A DNA stretch of 27,147 nt from JBGSLA01 sp965602785 (GCA_965602785.1 CBFDAH010000017.1:1-27147), one strand, 5' to 3'; numbered from the stretch's first letter, positions 7,541 through 15,859 are shown. A program made the numbers and translations. Notes: generated by a model not told the origin, from the sequence alone.

Positions 7541-7580
7541 TGACATTTTTTTGATTTTGCTTAAAGCTTCTAGCTGACCC

Positions 7581-8384
7581 CTACTTCAGCCCCAGGACGT
7601 CCTGCATGTCATAGAGACCGGGGGGTTGGTCCACCACCCACAGGGCCGCCCGCACCGCGCCCCGGGCAAAGTTATCCCGATTGTGGGCCCGGTGGATGAC
7701 CTCGATTCTTTCGCCGATGCCGCAGAAGGTGACATTATGCTCTCCCACGATGTCACCGGCCCGCACCGTCATGATGCCGATCTCTTCCGGGGTGCGCTCC
7801 CCGGTAAAGCCCTGGCGGCCATAAACTCCCACCTTCTCCAGGTCTCGCCCCAGGGCCTGGGCGATGACCTGGGCCAGTTTCAAGGCCGTGCCGCTGGGCG
7901 CGTCTTTCTTCAGGCGATGGTGGGATTCGACGATCTCCACATCGTAGCCCTCGGTCAGGACTTTGGCAATATCTTCCACAACTTTGAACATCAGATTCAC
8001 CCCCACGCTCATGTTGGGGGCGAAGACCACCCGGGTCTTTTCCGCCAGCCACTTGAGCTCCCCCACCTGTTGGGGATTAAGGCCCGTGGTGCCGATGACC
8101 ATGGCCTTGCCGGCGGCCGCCACTTCCTTGAGATGCTCCAGGGTCGATTCCGGATGGGTAAATTCTATAAGCACGTCGGCCTGGGGTAAAATGTCCGCCA
8201 GGGAGGAGCTCACCGCCACGCCCTTCTTGGGCAGGCCCACCACTTCCCCCACGTCTTGGCCCACCGCGGGATGGTCGGGCCGCTCCAGAGCGCCGGCAAG
8301 GGTGATGCCCTCAGCGGCTTCCATCATATGAATAATGCGCCCCCCCATGCGCCCGGCGGCGCCGGATACGATGGCCTTAATCAT
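7581..8384 (-). CDS. dapB: 4-hydroxy-tetrahydrodipicolinate reductase
   Basis: It reduces the DapA product to tetrahydrodipicolinate with NAD(P)H, the second step of the diaminopimelate branch. The 267 residues are the normal size. The Rossmann dinucleotide motif is VSGAAGRMGG near the N-terminus. FTHPESTLEHL, the conserved VIGTTGL, FAPNMSVGVNLMF, and the catalytic block EIVESHHRLKKDAPSGTAL (His-His and Lys) all match DapB, and H-R-A-H-x-R-D-x-F-A-R-G is present near the end. The ATG at 8382-8384 is chosen because GGGAGG lies 5 nt upstream; the frame open further upstream is Gly/Pro-rich and runs through hairpins. Confidence 0.95.
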   Translation of the reverse strand: MIKAIVSGAAGRMGGRIIHMMEAAEGITLAGALERPDHPAVGQDVGEVVGLPKKGVAVSSSLADILPQADVLIEFTHPESTLEHLKEVAAAGKAMVIGTTGLNPQQVGELKWLAEKTRVVFAPNMSVGVNLMFKVVEDIAKVLTEGYDVEIVESHHRLKKDAPSGTALKLAQVIAQALGRDLEKVGVYGRQGFTGERTPEEIGIMTVRAGDIVGEHNVTFCGIGERIEVIHRAHNRDNFARGAVRAALWVVDQPPGLYDMQDVLGLK

Positions 8385-8403
8385 AAAGCCTCCCGAATGG
8401 TAT

Positions 8404-8449
8404 TTGGGGGAGGAGGCTAAAGGCCGTTGGCCCGTACCCCCTCCCCCAA
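8404..8449. repeat. G-run/C-run hairpin 1 in the dapA-dapB gap
   Basis: TTGGGGGAGG (8404-8413) is perfectly complementary to CCTCCCCCAA (8440-8449). Inside, GGCC-GTT-GGCC can form a second short stem. It lies just upstream of the dapB Shine-Dalgarno. Confidence 0.6.
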
Positions 8450-8489
8450 GCCCTCCTCCAATCCTTTCAAGGTTGATAGTGGGGCTCTT

Positions 8490-8529
8490 GGGGGGAGGGA
8501 AGGGAACCGCGTTCCCTGGCCCTCCCCCC
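8490..8529. repeat. G-run/C-run hairpin 2 in the dapA-dapB gap
   Basis: GGGGGGAGGG (8490-8499) pairs perfectly with CCCTCCCCCC (8520-8529). An inner GGGAAC-CGC-GTTCCC stem (8502-8516) is separated only by small bulges. This is the strongest hairpin in the window. It lies immediately after the dapA stop on the minus strand and lacks a T run. Confidence 0.65.
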
Positions 8530-8537
8530 ACGTACCC

Positions 8538-9410
8538 TTAAATCAAGCCGTACTTCTGGAGCACTTGGCGCAGCTTATCTTCGCTGGCTTTGCTGAGAGG
8601 ACAGAGGGGTTGGCGCACCTCACCGGTGATTTTGCCCATCATTTTGAGGGCGGTTTTGGCCGGCGTGGGGTTGGTTTCATAAAACATGGCCTCCATCAGG
8701 GGCCACATCTTGTAGTGGAGTTGCCTGGCGGTATCGAGGTCTCCCTTGAAGAAGGAGTTGCACATGCCCGCCATATCCTGGGGAGTGATATTACTCGTCA
8801 CGGAGATGACGCCTTTGCCGCCCACCGCGAGTAAGGGCAGCACGGTGAAGTCGTCTCCGGAGAGCATGATAATGTTGTCGCCGCACAGTTCCACAACTTT
8901 GGCGCACTGCTTGAGGTCCCCGGTGGCCTCCTTAATGGCCACGATGTTGGGAAACTCCGCCAGCCGGGCCACGGTCTCGGGCAGCAGATTAACGCTGGTG
9001 CGGCCGGGGACGTTATAGACCACGATGGGGATGCGGGTCTGCTCCACAATAGTTTTGAAATGCTGATACAGGCCTTCCTGGGTCGGTTTGTTGTAGTAAG
9101 GAGTGATCATCAGGGCATAGTCCGCCCCGGCTGCCTCCGCGTGTTTGGTATAATCCAGCGCCTCCGCGGTGTTGTTGGAGCCCGTGCCCGCGACCACCGG
9201 CACCCGTTTTTTCACCTGGTCTATGCAGGTCTCCACCACCTGTTTGTGCTCCTCGTGGAACAGGGTGGCGGATTCGCCAGTGGTGCCGCAAGGCACGATG
9301 CCATGAATGCCTCCCTTGATCTGGAACTCAATGAGTTCCCGGTAAGCCTCTTCGTCGAACTTACCGTCCTTGAAGGGAGTGACGATGGCCGTGATTGCTC
9401 CTTGTAACAT
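8538..9410 (-). CDS. dapA: 4-hydroxy-tetrahydrodipicolinate synthase
   Basis: It condenses pyruvate with aspartate semialdehyde, the first step of the diaminopimelate/lysine branch. It is a TIM-barrel class I aldolase of 290 residues, the family norm. The start MLQGAITAIVTPF is typical. CGTTGESATL, GTGSNNTAEAL, ITPYYNKPTQEGLYQHF, VYNVPGRT (Y132) and the Schiff-base lysine K160 in AIKEATGD are all present. It starts 12 nt after the dapF stop and is followed by a 153-nt gap with two strong hairpins before dapB. Feedback inhibition by lysine is common in the family but cannot be judged here. Confidence 0.96.
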   Translation of the reverse strand: MLQGAITAIVTPFKDGKFDEEAYRELIEFQIKGGIHGIVPCGTTGESATLFHEEHKQVVETCIDQVKKRVPVVAGTGSNNTAEALDYTKHAEAAGADYALMITPYYNKPTQEGLYQHFKTIVEQTRIPIVVYNVPGRTSVNLLPETVARLAEFPNIVAIKEATGDLKQCAKVVELCGDNIIMLSGDDFTVLPLLAVGGKGVISVTSNITPQDMAGMCNSFFKGDLDTARQLHYKMWPLMEAMFYETNPTPAKTALKMMGKITGEVRQPLCPLSKASEDKLRQVLQKYGLI

Positions 9411-9422
9411 GGGCCTCTCTCC

Positions 9423-10265
9423 TTACTTTAGTTCATCGAACCATAATTCTCCCTGGTACACCACCAGGGCTTCACCCTCCAGGAAAACTTCAGTGACCTG
9501 CTGCCCTGCAGTTTGAAAAAATACGGTAAGAACTTCGCCACCCCGGGTATGAACCGCCAGCGGGGAGGCCACCAGCCCCAGAGTGGCGCAGATGAGGGCC
9601 GAGGCCACGGCGCCGGTGCCGCACGCCAAAGATTCGTCCTCCACGCCCCGTTCGTAGGTGCGCACCTCCAGGGCATGGTGACCCTTGGTTCGGACAAAAT
9701 TGACGTTGGTGCCCGCCGGCTGGAACATATCGTGGAACCGAACCTCCCGGCCCCACTGGACCACGGGGACCTCTTCCAGGTTTTCCGTTAACACTACCAC
9801 GTGGGGGACGCCCACCTTGATGAAGTGACCGGCCAGGGTTTCCCCTTGCAGGGGGATGGTTAGGTTCAGGCGGAGATCGCCCACGTCGGCCATGAGAACC
9901 CGGGTTGAGCGGTCTTCCACTTCGCAGTGGATGATGCCGGCCAGGGTTTGGATAGTGAGGTGAGGGCTGGCCAGGTCATTGAGCACGGCGAAGCGGGCGG
10001 CGCAACGGGCGCCGTTGCCGCACATCTCCGCCACGGAACCGTCGGCATTGAAGAATTGCCAGCGGAGATCAGCCACCTCAGAGTTCTCGATGAGGATAAG
10101 GCCGTCGGCCCCCACCCCCATTTTGGGAGCGCACACCCGGCGGGCGAAGCGGCTCTGCTCCGTCTCGGGGATAATACCCTCACGGTGGTCCATTAGGACG
10201 AAGTCATTGCCGCCGCCGTGCATCTTAAAGAAGGGCAGGCGGCGGGTGGCCGAATTTTCCCTCAC
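9423..10265 (-). CDS. dapF: Diaminopimelate epimerase
   Basis: It interconverts LL- and meso-diaminopimelate using a two-cysteine acid/base mechanism, supplying meso-DAP for peptidoglycan and for LysA. The 280 residues match the family. The first catalytic cysteine lies in MCGNGARCAARF and the second in ESLACGTGAVASA; FFKMHGGGNDFV and GTNVNFV are also conserved. It overlaps lysA by 4 nt (GTGA): the GTG start at 10263-10265 shares bases with the lysA stop, which implies translational coupling. Confidence 0.96.
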   Translation of the reverse strand: MRENSATRRLPFFKMHGGGNDFVLMDHREGIIPETEQSRFARRVCAPKMGVGADGLILIENSEVADLRWQFFNADGSVAEMCGNGARCAARFAVLNDLASPHLTIQTLAGIIHCEVEDRSTRVLMADVGDLRLNLTIPLQGETLAGHFIKVGVPHVVVLTENLEEVPVVQWGREVRFHDMFQPAGTNVNFVRTKGHHALEVRTYERGVEDESLACGTGAVASALICATLGLVASPLAVHTRGGEVLTVFFQTAGQQVTEVFLEGEALVVYQGELWFDELK

Positions 10266-11530
10266 GGGTTCGAACTCCGCAAAAAGTCGGGAATTGTCTC
10301 ACCCCGGATGAGATGGGCATAGTTCTCCCGCTTTCTGATAACATAAAACTCCTCATCTTTCACCAAGATTTCCGCCACCCGGGGCCGGGCGTTGTAGTTG
10401 GAGCTCATGGAAAAGCCGTAAGCCCCAGCGCTCATCACCGCCACCAGCTCCCCGGGCTGGAAGGCGGGCATGGGGCGGTCCTTGGCTAGAAAATCCCCGG
10501 ACTCGCAGATGGGTCCGACAAGAGAGGCGGTCACCTCTCCCCGGGGGGCTTCCGTCACGGGCCAGAGGGCGTGGTAGGAACCGTAGAGGCTGGGGCGGGC
10601 CAGGTCGTTCATGCCCGCGTCCACCACGATGAAGTGCCTGGCCTCGCTGTCCTTCGTATAGAAAACCCGCGTCACCAGGATGCCGGCGTTCCCCACCAAC
10701 ACCCGCCCGGGCTCCAGGATGAGAGTGACGTTTAGGCCCTCCAGCTCTTTGATGAGCGCCTGTCCGTACTCCCGGGGGTGCGGGGGCGTTTCCTGGTTGT
10801 AGGTGATGCCCAGTCCCCCGCCCAAATCCAGATAGCGGATGTGGATGCCCCGTCGGGCCAACTCCTCTACCAGCTCCAGCAGGCGCTGCACGGCCTCCAG
10901 GAAGGGGGAGAGCTCGGTGATCTGGGAGCCGATGTGGCAGGCCACCCCCACCACTTCCACGTGGGGAAGTTGGCTCGCCCGGTCATAATCCAGCAAGGCC
11001 CGGTCCAGATTAATGCCGAACTTGTTCTTTTTGAGGCCGGTGGAAATGTAGGGGTGGGTCTGGGGGTCGATGTCCGGGTTGATCCGCAAGGCTATGGGGG
11101 CCTTCTTTCTCAGACGTCCGGCCAGGCGGGAAATTTCCCCCAACTCCTGAGAGGACTCGATGTTAAACATGAGGATGCCGGCCTTGATGGCCAGGCGGAT
11201 TTCCGCGAAGTTTTTGCCCACTCCGGAGTAGACCACCTTCTGGGGGTCCATCCCGGCCTTCAAAGCCCGGAAAAGCTCCCCCCCGGAGACGATGTCGGCT
11301 CCAGACCCAAGCTGGGCGAACAGCCGTAAAATGGCCAGGTTGGCGTTGGCCTTCACCGCGAAGCAGATGATATGCGGAAAGCCCTCAAAGGCGGCGTCGA
11401 AGGTGCGGAAATGTTGGGAGAGGGTGGCGTGACTGTAAAGATAGAAGGGTGTGTCCACCGCCTCGGCGATCTGCCGCACCGGCACGTTCTCGCAGTATAG
11501 TTCCCCGTTTTGATAGTGGAAATGATGCAT
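10262..11530 (-). CDS. lysA: Diaminopimelate decarboxylase
   Basis: It decarboxylates meso-diaminopimelate to L-lysine, the last step of lysine synthesis. It is a fold-type III PLP enzyme (alanine-racemase-like barrel plus beta domain) with 422 residues. The PLP lysine is K60 in CFAVKANAN. VSGGELFRAL, INPDIDPQTHPYISTGLKKN, HIGSQI, GGGLGI, EPGRVLVG and the substrate-binding CESGDFLAKDR follow in the correct order. The ATG at 11528-11530 gives the usual N-terminus with the typical HYQNGELY; a longer frame upstream adds 17 residues without family features. It lies 77 nt after the FN3 lipoprotein gene. Confidence 0.96.
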   Translation of the reverse strand: MHHFHYQNGELYCENVPVRQIAEAVDTPFYLYSHATLSQHFRTFDAAFEGFPHIICFAVKANANLAILRLFAQLGSGADIVSGGELFRALKAGMDPQKVVYSGVGKNFAEIRLAIKAGILMFNIESSQELGEISRLAGRLRKKAPIALRINPDIDPQTHPYISTGLKKNKFGINLDRALLDYDRASQLPHVEVVGVACHIGSQITELSPFLEAVQRLLELVEELARRGIHIRYLDLGGGLGITYNQETPPHPREYGQALIKELEGLNVTLILEPGRVLVGNAGILVTRVFYTKDSEARHFIVVDAGMNDLARPSLYGSYHALWPVTEAPRGEVTASLVGPICESGDFLAKDRPMPAFQPGELVAVMSAGAYGFSMSSNYNARPRVAEILVKDEEFYVIRKRENYAHLIRGETIPDFLRSSNP

Positions 11531-11607
11531 ACACCTAAACCTGTCGAAAAATTTCTCATCCGGGGCTGGACAAGAGCCCACTGCCCCTTACAGCTTCTTC
11601 TTAGGTA

Positions 11608-12696
11608 CTAATAACTCGCTGCCGCCTCCTCTGACGGCAGGCTTTCATTGGCTCGCCGGGAATCGTCCACTGCGGTAACCGAGTAATAGTAAGTCTGACC
11701 TTGCACCGCCTGGGTATCCACAAAATAAGGCTTGTTCACCAACTCCGGGGTCAGGACCAGTGGTTTGGCCTCGCCGGTCCGGCGGCGATATACCCGGTAG
11801 CCGGCGAGATCCGGGGCCGGGCTCGGGTCCCAGCGCAGCTCCACCCCTTTGGACGTGGGCACCGCCACCAGGTTCAAAAGAGGCGGCGGCGGGGTGAAGT
11901 CCTGGGCCTTCACCGTGCGGACGGGGGAGTCCAGGCTTACAAGCAGGTCCCGCCCCAGGCGGCGCACCGACCTGACCATATAAGTATATTCTACATCATT
12001 TTGCACCGCCACATCCTGAAACCTGATGGTGGCCAGGGGTTTCGGGGTGAGGCGCTGCCAGCCCCCCCGGGACACCCGCCGGTAGACATAATACCCGGCC
12101 AGATCCCGGATGGGTCTCCCGTCCCTTAGGGTAAGCACCTCGGGCCAGGAGAGCTGTACTTCACGGTCCCCCGCCTCGGCGTTAAGGATGCCCGGCGCCC
12201 GGGGCAGGACCCCCCAGGTGTGGCTCAACTCCTTGGACCATGACCCCCGCTGGCCCCGTTGGCCATAGGCCGCCACCCGGTAGCTGTAGTTCCTGCCGGG
12301 CACGAGATTGCTGTCCCGGTAGGCCACCGCCTCCCCCCGTACTTCGCCGACCCTGGGATAGTCGAGGTCAATGTCCGCCACCATGACAAAGTCCGGGGCG
12401 CACCCCACCGCGGGCTTGGTACCGGGCGCGGCGCAGCGGTAGAGCCGGAAGCCCTCAAGCTGGGTGAGGGGCTGGCCCAACTGGTTTTCCTGGGGAAACA
12501 GCCAGCTGGCCACCAGGCTATCCCCGGCCTGGGAGAGGCGAAATTCCCGCACCGGCCCCGGCAACACCAGGTCCGGGGAAATGGGCCCTATTTTTTTTCC
12601 ACAGGACCCCACTAGAGTCAGGGCCATAAGGATAAAGAGAAGACTCCCCCGCCGCCAGACGGTGATTTTACTCCAGGGGTGTCCAGTCGGTGCCAA
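11608..12696 (-). CDS. Fibronectin type III lipoprotein beside lysA
   Basis: This is a predicted lipoprotein. A basic segment and hydrophobic run (LLFILMALTLVGS) lead to a lipobox cysteine, followed by GKKIGP. The mature part holds three fibronectin type III-like repeats, each with the W, Y-x-VYRR/FRLYRC and Y-x-Y-x-V-x-A/S pattern. The C-terminal repeat starts at TPPPPLLNL. The location, directly upstream of lysA-dapF, is that of the small lipoprotein lppL/lptM in gammaproteobacteria, whose mature N-terminus is also C-G-x-K-G-P-like. The start is uncertain: a TTG at 12694-12696 has AAAGG 6 nt upstream and gives a sensible signal peptide, while the same frame stays open to 12768 (TTG) with an ATG at 12748-12750. 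Confidence 0.78.
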   Translation of the reverse strand: MAPTGHPWSKITVWRRGSLLFILMALTLVGSCGKKIGPISPDLVLPGPVREFRLSQAGDSLVASWLFPQENQLGQPLTQLEGFRLYRCAAPGTKPAVGCAPDFVMVADIDLDYPRVGEVRGEAVAYRDSNLVPGRNYSYRVAAYGQRGQRGSWSKELSHTWGVLPRAPGILNAEAGDREVQLSWPEVLTLRDGRPIRDLAGYYVYRRVSRGGWQRLTPKPLATIRFQDVAVQNDVEYTYMVRSVRRLGRDLLVSLDSPVRTVKAQDFTPPPPLLNLVAVPTSKGVELRWDPSPAPDLAGYRVYRRRTGEAKPLVLTPELVNKPYFVDTQAVQGQTYYYSVTAVDDSRRANESLPSEEAAASY

Positions 12697-12768
12697 TGGG
12701 AGCCTTTCTTTATACCAGTGGGTGTCCCGTTTTATTATTACTTCAAGCATAAAATTGATTAACACCAA

Positions 12769-12826
12769 AATGTAGAACCGCCGCCCTCGGCGGTTCAGGC
12801 GCCGCCGAGGGCGACGGCGCTACATT
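12769..12826. repeat. GC-rich palindromic (REP-like) element
   Basis: The ends AATGTAG and CTACATT are inverted. The inside arms, CCGCCGCCCTCGGCGG and its near-complement CGCCGCCGAGGGCGACGGCG, form a long imperfect stem, and each arm can also fold on itself. It lies between the lipoprotein and methyltransferase-like genes, next to the MITE-like element, and is typical of dispersed REP-type intergenic palindromes. Confidence 0.6.
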
Positions 12827-12855
12827 AATCTATTTCCTGCACTGAGTAATAATTG

Positions 12856-12988
12856 GGGACCTCTCTATAATAAATCCGTTTTAAAAGCGACGGCCATGGT
12901 AACTAGCCGCCCTCGGCCGTATTTTCGCCGGCGGGGGCGCCTGCACTCCATCCCCACTGCCGATTTGAGGCATTGTTGCAGAGGTCTC
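12856..12988. mobile_element. MITE-like inverted-repeat element, copy B
   Basis: This is the second copy of the element at 2510-2640, in the same orientation. The ends are GGGACCTCTCT and GCAGAGGTCTC. The two copies share CCTCGGCCGTATTTTCGC, GGGCGCCT and GCCGATTTGAGG, then TTGCAGAGGTCTC, with scattered substitutions elsewhere. It is inserted between two minus-strand genes inside what is otherwise an argH-lysA-dap cluster. There is no coding potential. Confidence 0.62.
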
Positions 12989-13004
12989 AGGTTGATTTAT
13001 GATA

Positions 13005-13715
13005 TTACGTCAGCACCAAAAAAGCGTAGCGGCGGAACTGGTCCCGCACCAGGAATTTGAGATTAAAGGTTTCGAGATGCATGTTGTGCAAAAGCTGTCT
13101 GGCATACGGGCCGTAAGGATGTTTTTGCACGTCATCCAAAAGCAGCAAAGCCCGGTGGTCCGCCAGCGCCACCACCCGGGGTAGGGCCGCCTGCCGGAGG
13201 GCCATGGAGCCCAGATCGTGGAGGATGAAATCAAAAGGAGCCTGGTGTGCTTCGGCAAAATCTTGCCAGTTTTCCAGGTAAGACACCGGAAACTGGTGCG
13301 TGCTCAAAAACCTCCGGGTCTGCTCCAGCCAGTGGGGGTCGTCATCCACGGACCAGATCTCCGGCGCCGGCTGGGCCTGGGCCTGGTAATAGCGAAACAC
13401 CCAGGAACTGAATCCCGAGCCCAGGTCCAAGATCCGCCGGGGGCGGCGAATCCAGCAGAGTATCAAGGCCAGGGCCGCTAATTCCAGGGAAATGGCCGAG
13501 TCGGGAGTGGAGATGGAGGCTACATACTCTTCATACACGGGCCTCAGTTTGTCGGTAAGCTCCCGAGATTGATTCTCGTAGTTGGCCAGTTCCGGGAAGC
13601 GACGGCGCAAGCGCCTGGGATCGACCCGGGCCTCCCAGGTCTCCCACAGCCGCTGGGTGACCCGGGACCACCCGCCGGAGCGCAAGGGAAGTGGCGAGCC
13701 GGCGGCGGTTACCAT
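13005..13715 (-). CDS. Class I SAM-dependent methyltransferase-like protein
   Basis: The 236-residue product has a Rossmann-like region with a glycine motif (ILDLGSGFSSWVF, about residue 95), an acidic loop (WSVDDDPHWLEQ) and a later FILHDLGSM strand. This is the order of motifs I to IV in class I S-adenosylmethionine methyltransferases. After it comes LLLLDDVQKHPYGPY. The N-terminal ~75 residues are helical and basic and do not match a known domain. The substrate is unknown; small-molecule or sugar methylation is possible. It starts 39 nt after the argH stop, so it is probably transcribed with argH. Its presence splits argH from the lipoprotein-lysA block. Confidence 0.65.
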   Translation of the reverse strand: MVTAAGSPLPLRSGGWSRVTQRLWETWEARVDPRRLRRRFPELANYENQSRELTDKLRPVYEEYVASISTPDSAISLELAALALILCWIRRPRRILDLGSGFSSWVFRYYQAQAQPAPEIWSVDDDPHWLEQTRRFLSTHQFPVSYLENWQDFAEAHQAPFDFILHDLGSMALRQAALPRVVALADHRALLLLDDVQKHPYGPYARQLLHNMHLETFNLKFLVRDQFRRYAFLVLT

Positions 13716-13754
13716 GGATGAGTCCGTTTCCTCACGAACAATCGCCTTTCGGAA

Positions 13755-15155
13755 TCACTTGGGGGATTTCTGTTCTTGCAAGCCCAGTTCCCGCTCCACC
13801 TGCTCCAGGGCCAGAGCCACCCGCTCCGGCGCCGTGCCCCCCGGGGATTGCCGCCGGGCTGCCACGTTCTCGATGGCCAGCCACTCGAAGACCTCGGGGC
13901 CGGCCTGGGAGGCGAAGCGCTGAATTTCTTCAAGGGATAAATCCCAGAGCTCCTTTCCCTGGAATTCGGCATAGCGCACCAGCCGGCCCACTTGCTCGTG
14001 CGCCGTGCGGAAGGGCACCCCTTGCTGCGCCAAATAATCGGCCAGATCCGTGGCGGAGAGATATCCCCCCCGCAGGGCCTGAGCGATGCGGTCCTCCCGA
14101 AGGGTCAGCGAGGCAAGCATCCCCGCCATGAGGCTCACCGAGGCCCTCACCGTGTCCACCGCATCAAACAGGGGCTCTTTATCTTCCTGGAGATCCCGGT
14201 TGTAAGCCAGGGGCAACCCTTTTATGGTCATGAGGAGGCTCATCAAGTTCCCCACCACCCGGCCGCATTTCCCCCGGATGAGTTCCGCCACATCGGGGTT
14301 TTTCTTCTGGGGCATGATGGAGGAACCGGTGGCGTAGGCGTCGGAAAGGGCCACGAAGCCGAACTCGGCGCTGGCCCAGAGGATGAGCTCTTCTGCCAGG
14401 CGGCTCAGGTGCACCATGATGATGGCGGCGTGGGCCAAAAACTCTAAAATGAAGTCCCGGTCACTCACGGCGTCCAGGCTGTTCCGGAAAACCTCCGGGA
14501 ACCCCAGGAGTTCGGCGGCGTAGGCCGGGTCGATGGGGAAGGTGGTGCCGGCCAGGGCCGCAGCTCCCAGGGGCGAGACCTGGATGCGGGCCAGCGATTC
14601 CCTGAGGCGACTCAGGTCCCGGCGCCACATCTCGTCATAGGCCAGCAGGTGATGGGCAAAGAGCACCGGCTGGGCCCGCTGGAGATGAGTATACCCCGGC
14701 AGGATGACCCTGAAGTAACGCCGGGCCAGACGCACTCCGGCCCGGCGGAGCTCGGTGAGGCCGTCCATCAGGGCTTCCACCTCTTCGGCCAGGTACAAGC
14801 GCACATCCAGAGCCACCTGGTCGTTGCGGCTCCTGGCAGTGTGGAGTTTGCGCCCCGCCTCGCCGAGTTTGGCGGTGAGGCGGGCCTCCACGGCCATGTG
14901 GATGTCCTCCAGGGCGGGGTCGAAGACGAAGTCGCCGGCTTCAATCTCCCCCTGGATTTCTCCCAGGCCTTGAATAATGGCCTCCGCCTCCGCCTCAGTC
15001 AAGATACCCTGCTTGGCGAGCATTCTGGCGTGGGCCATGGAGCCGCGGATGTCCTGCCGGTACAGCCGCCGGTCGAAATTAAGAGAGGTGGTGAACTCCT
15101 CCACGCTCTTCTCCGTCGGCCCTTCGAAGCGCCCGCCCCAAGGCTTGTCCGCCAT
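13755..15155 (-). CDS. argH: Argininosuccinate lyase
   Basis: It cleaves argininosuccinate to arginine and fumarate, the last step of arginine synthesis. It belongs to the fumarase/aspartase superfamily, and the 466 residues are the normal length. MADKPWGGRF at the N-terminus is diagnostic. The catalytic His lies in GYTHLQRAQP (H157), and the mobile serine loop is GSSIMPQKKNPD (residues 277-288). SRNDQVALDVRLY is also conserved. The ATG at 15153-15155 gives the family N-terminus; the frame extends 12 residues further with no support. The argH-lipoprotein-lysA-dapF neighbourhood is familiar in Desulfobacterota, but here a methyltransferase-like gene and repeats intervene. Confidence 0.96.
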   Translation of the reverse strand: MADKPWGGRFEGPTEKSVEEFTTSLNFDRRLYRQDIRGSMAHARMLAKQGILTEAEAEAIIQGLGEIQGEIEAGDFVFDPALEDIHMAVEARLTAKLGEAGRKLHTARSRNDQVALDVRLYLAEEVEALMDGLTELRRAGVRLARRYFRVILPGYTHLQRAQPVLFAHHLLAYDEMWRRDLSRLRESLARIQVSPLGAAALAGTTFPIDPAYAAELLGFPEVFRNSLDAVSDRDFILEFLAHAAIIMVHLSRLAEELILWASAEFGFVALSDAYATGSSIMPQKKNPDVAELIRGKCGRVVGNLMSLLMTIKGLPLAYNRDLQEDKEPLFDAVDTVRASVSLMAGMLASLTLREDRIAQALRGGYLSATDLADYLAQQGVPFRTAHEQVGRLVRYAEFQGKELWDLSLEEIQRFASQAGPEVFEWLAIENVAARRQSPGGTAPERVALALEQVERELGLQEQKSPK

Positions 15156-15205
15156 GAGTTTACCCTTTTCTTGATATGGCCTTGCCGCCAAGACGTTGGT
15201 TGAGG

Positions 15206-15859
15206 TTATTTTTTGAAGGAAACGAGCTCTTGAGTAACTTCCCTATTCTTTTCAAAATTTTTCCTCACTACTTTGACATTTCCCACTCCAGGGGCGAACC
15301 AAAAAAGTGATTCTTGTGTAGGTTTTTTGACATCCCCTTTGTTGAAATATAATTTTTTGATAAGTAAACAATTCTTAAATGTGCCTGCAGGCACCTGTAC
15401 ATCGGCATTAGTACTCTCTATGATAATATTAACTGTAAAATTTTTCAAATCATGTTTCCATGAAGCTCCCTTGGTTAAGGGGAACTTTAATACATAGAAT
15501 TTTTTATCGATAATTTTCGGTACCTTATCTTTTTTTGATTGGCGAGCAAAAACGGAAAATCCACTTGGTTCTTTTCTTATAAAATATTTGCTTTCATTTT
15601 GTAAAACATTTTTGGGTTTATAAAAAGAAAATAGCTGGGGGGTAACCTTAGTACCCTTAATGTCCACCGGGGGTAAAATTTTCTTGGTTGATTTTGCTTC
15701 ATCTACCTGATTTTTGGTTTTCAGGTCAATGACCTTATACTGAAATTCCCAGACCATGCCTTCTTTCAGGGGCATGTAACTTTCCGGAGAGGCACCGTAA
15801 ACCACATAACTGAGGCCGACAACCAAGAGAATGACCAGAAGAGAGAGCATCTTCCTCAT
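15206..15859 (-). CDS. AT-rich exported protein of unknown function
   Basis: The 217-residue product has a clean signal peptide (MRKMLSLLVILLVVGLSYVV, then cleavage near YGA). The mature protein begins SPESYMPLKEGMVWEFQYKV and ends in a pattern VPAGTFKNCLLIKK ... LFWFAPGVGNVKVVRK. That layout (opening on a PL-x-x-G-x-x-W segment, VPAGTF-x-NC in the middle, APGVG-x-V-K near the end) is seen in small exported beta-rich proteins of anaerobes; I cannot name a family with confidence. The ATG at 15857-15859 is preferred because GAGGTG lies 6 nt upstream. The gene is much richer in A+T and Lys/Asn/Phe codons than its neighbours, which suggests recent acquisition. Confidence 0.75.
   Translation of the reverse strand: MRKMLSLLVILLVVGLSYVVYGASPESYMPLKEGMVWEFQYKVIDLKTKNQVDEAKSTKKILPPVDIKGTKVTPQLFSFYKPKNVLQNESKYFIRKEPSGFSVFARQSKKDKVPKIIDKKFYVLKFPLTKGASWKHDLKNFTVNIIIESTNADVQVPAGTFKNCLLIKKLYFNKGDVKKPTQESLFWFAPGVGNVKVVRKNFEKNREVTQELVSFKK

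Noticed and set aside
11531..11607. Lysine riboswitch upstream of lysA
   Set aside because: The gap is only 77 nt and lacks the length and stem arrangement of a lysine riboswitch; none was seen before dapA either.
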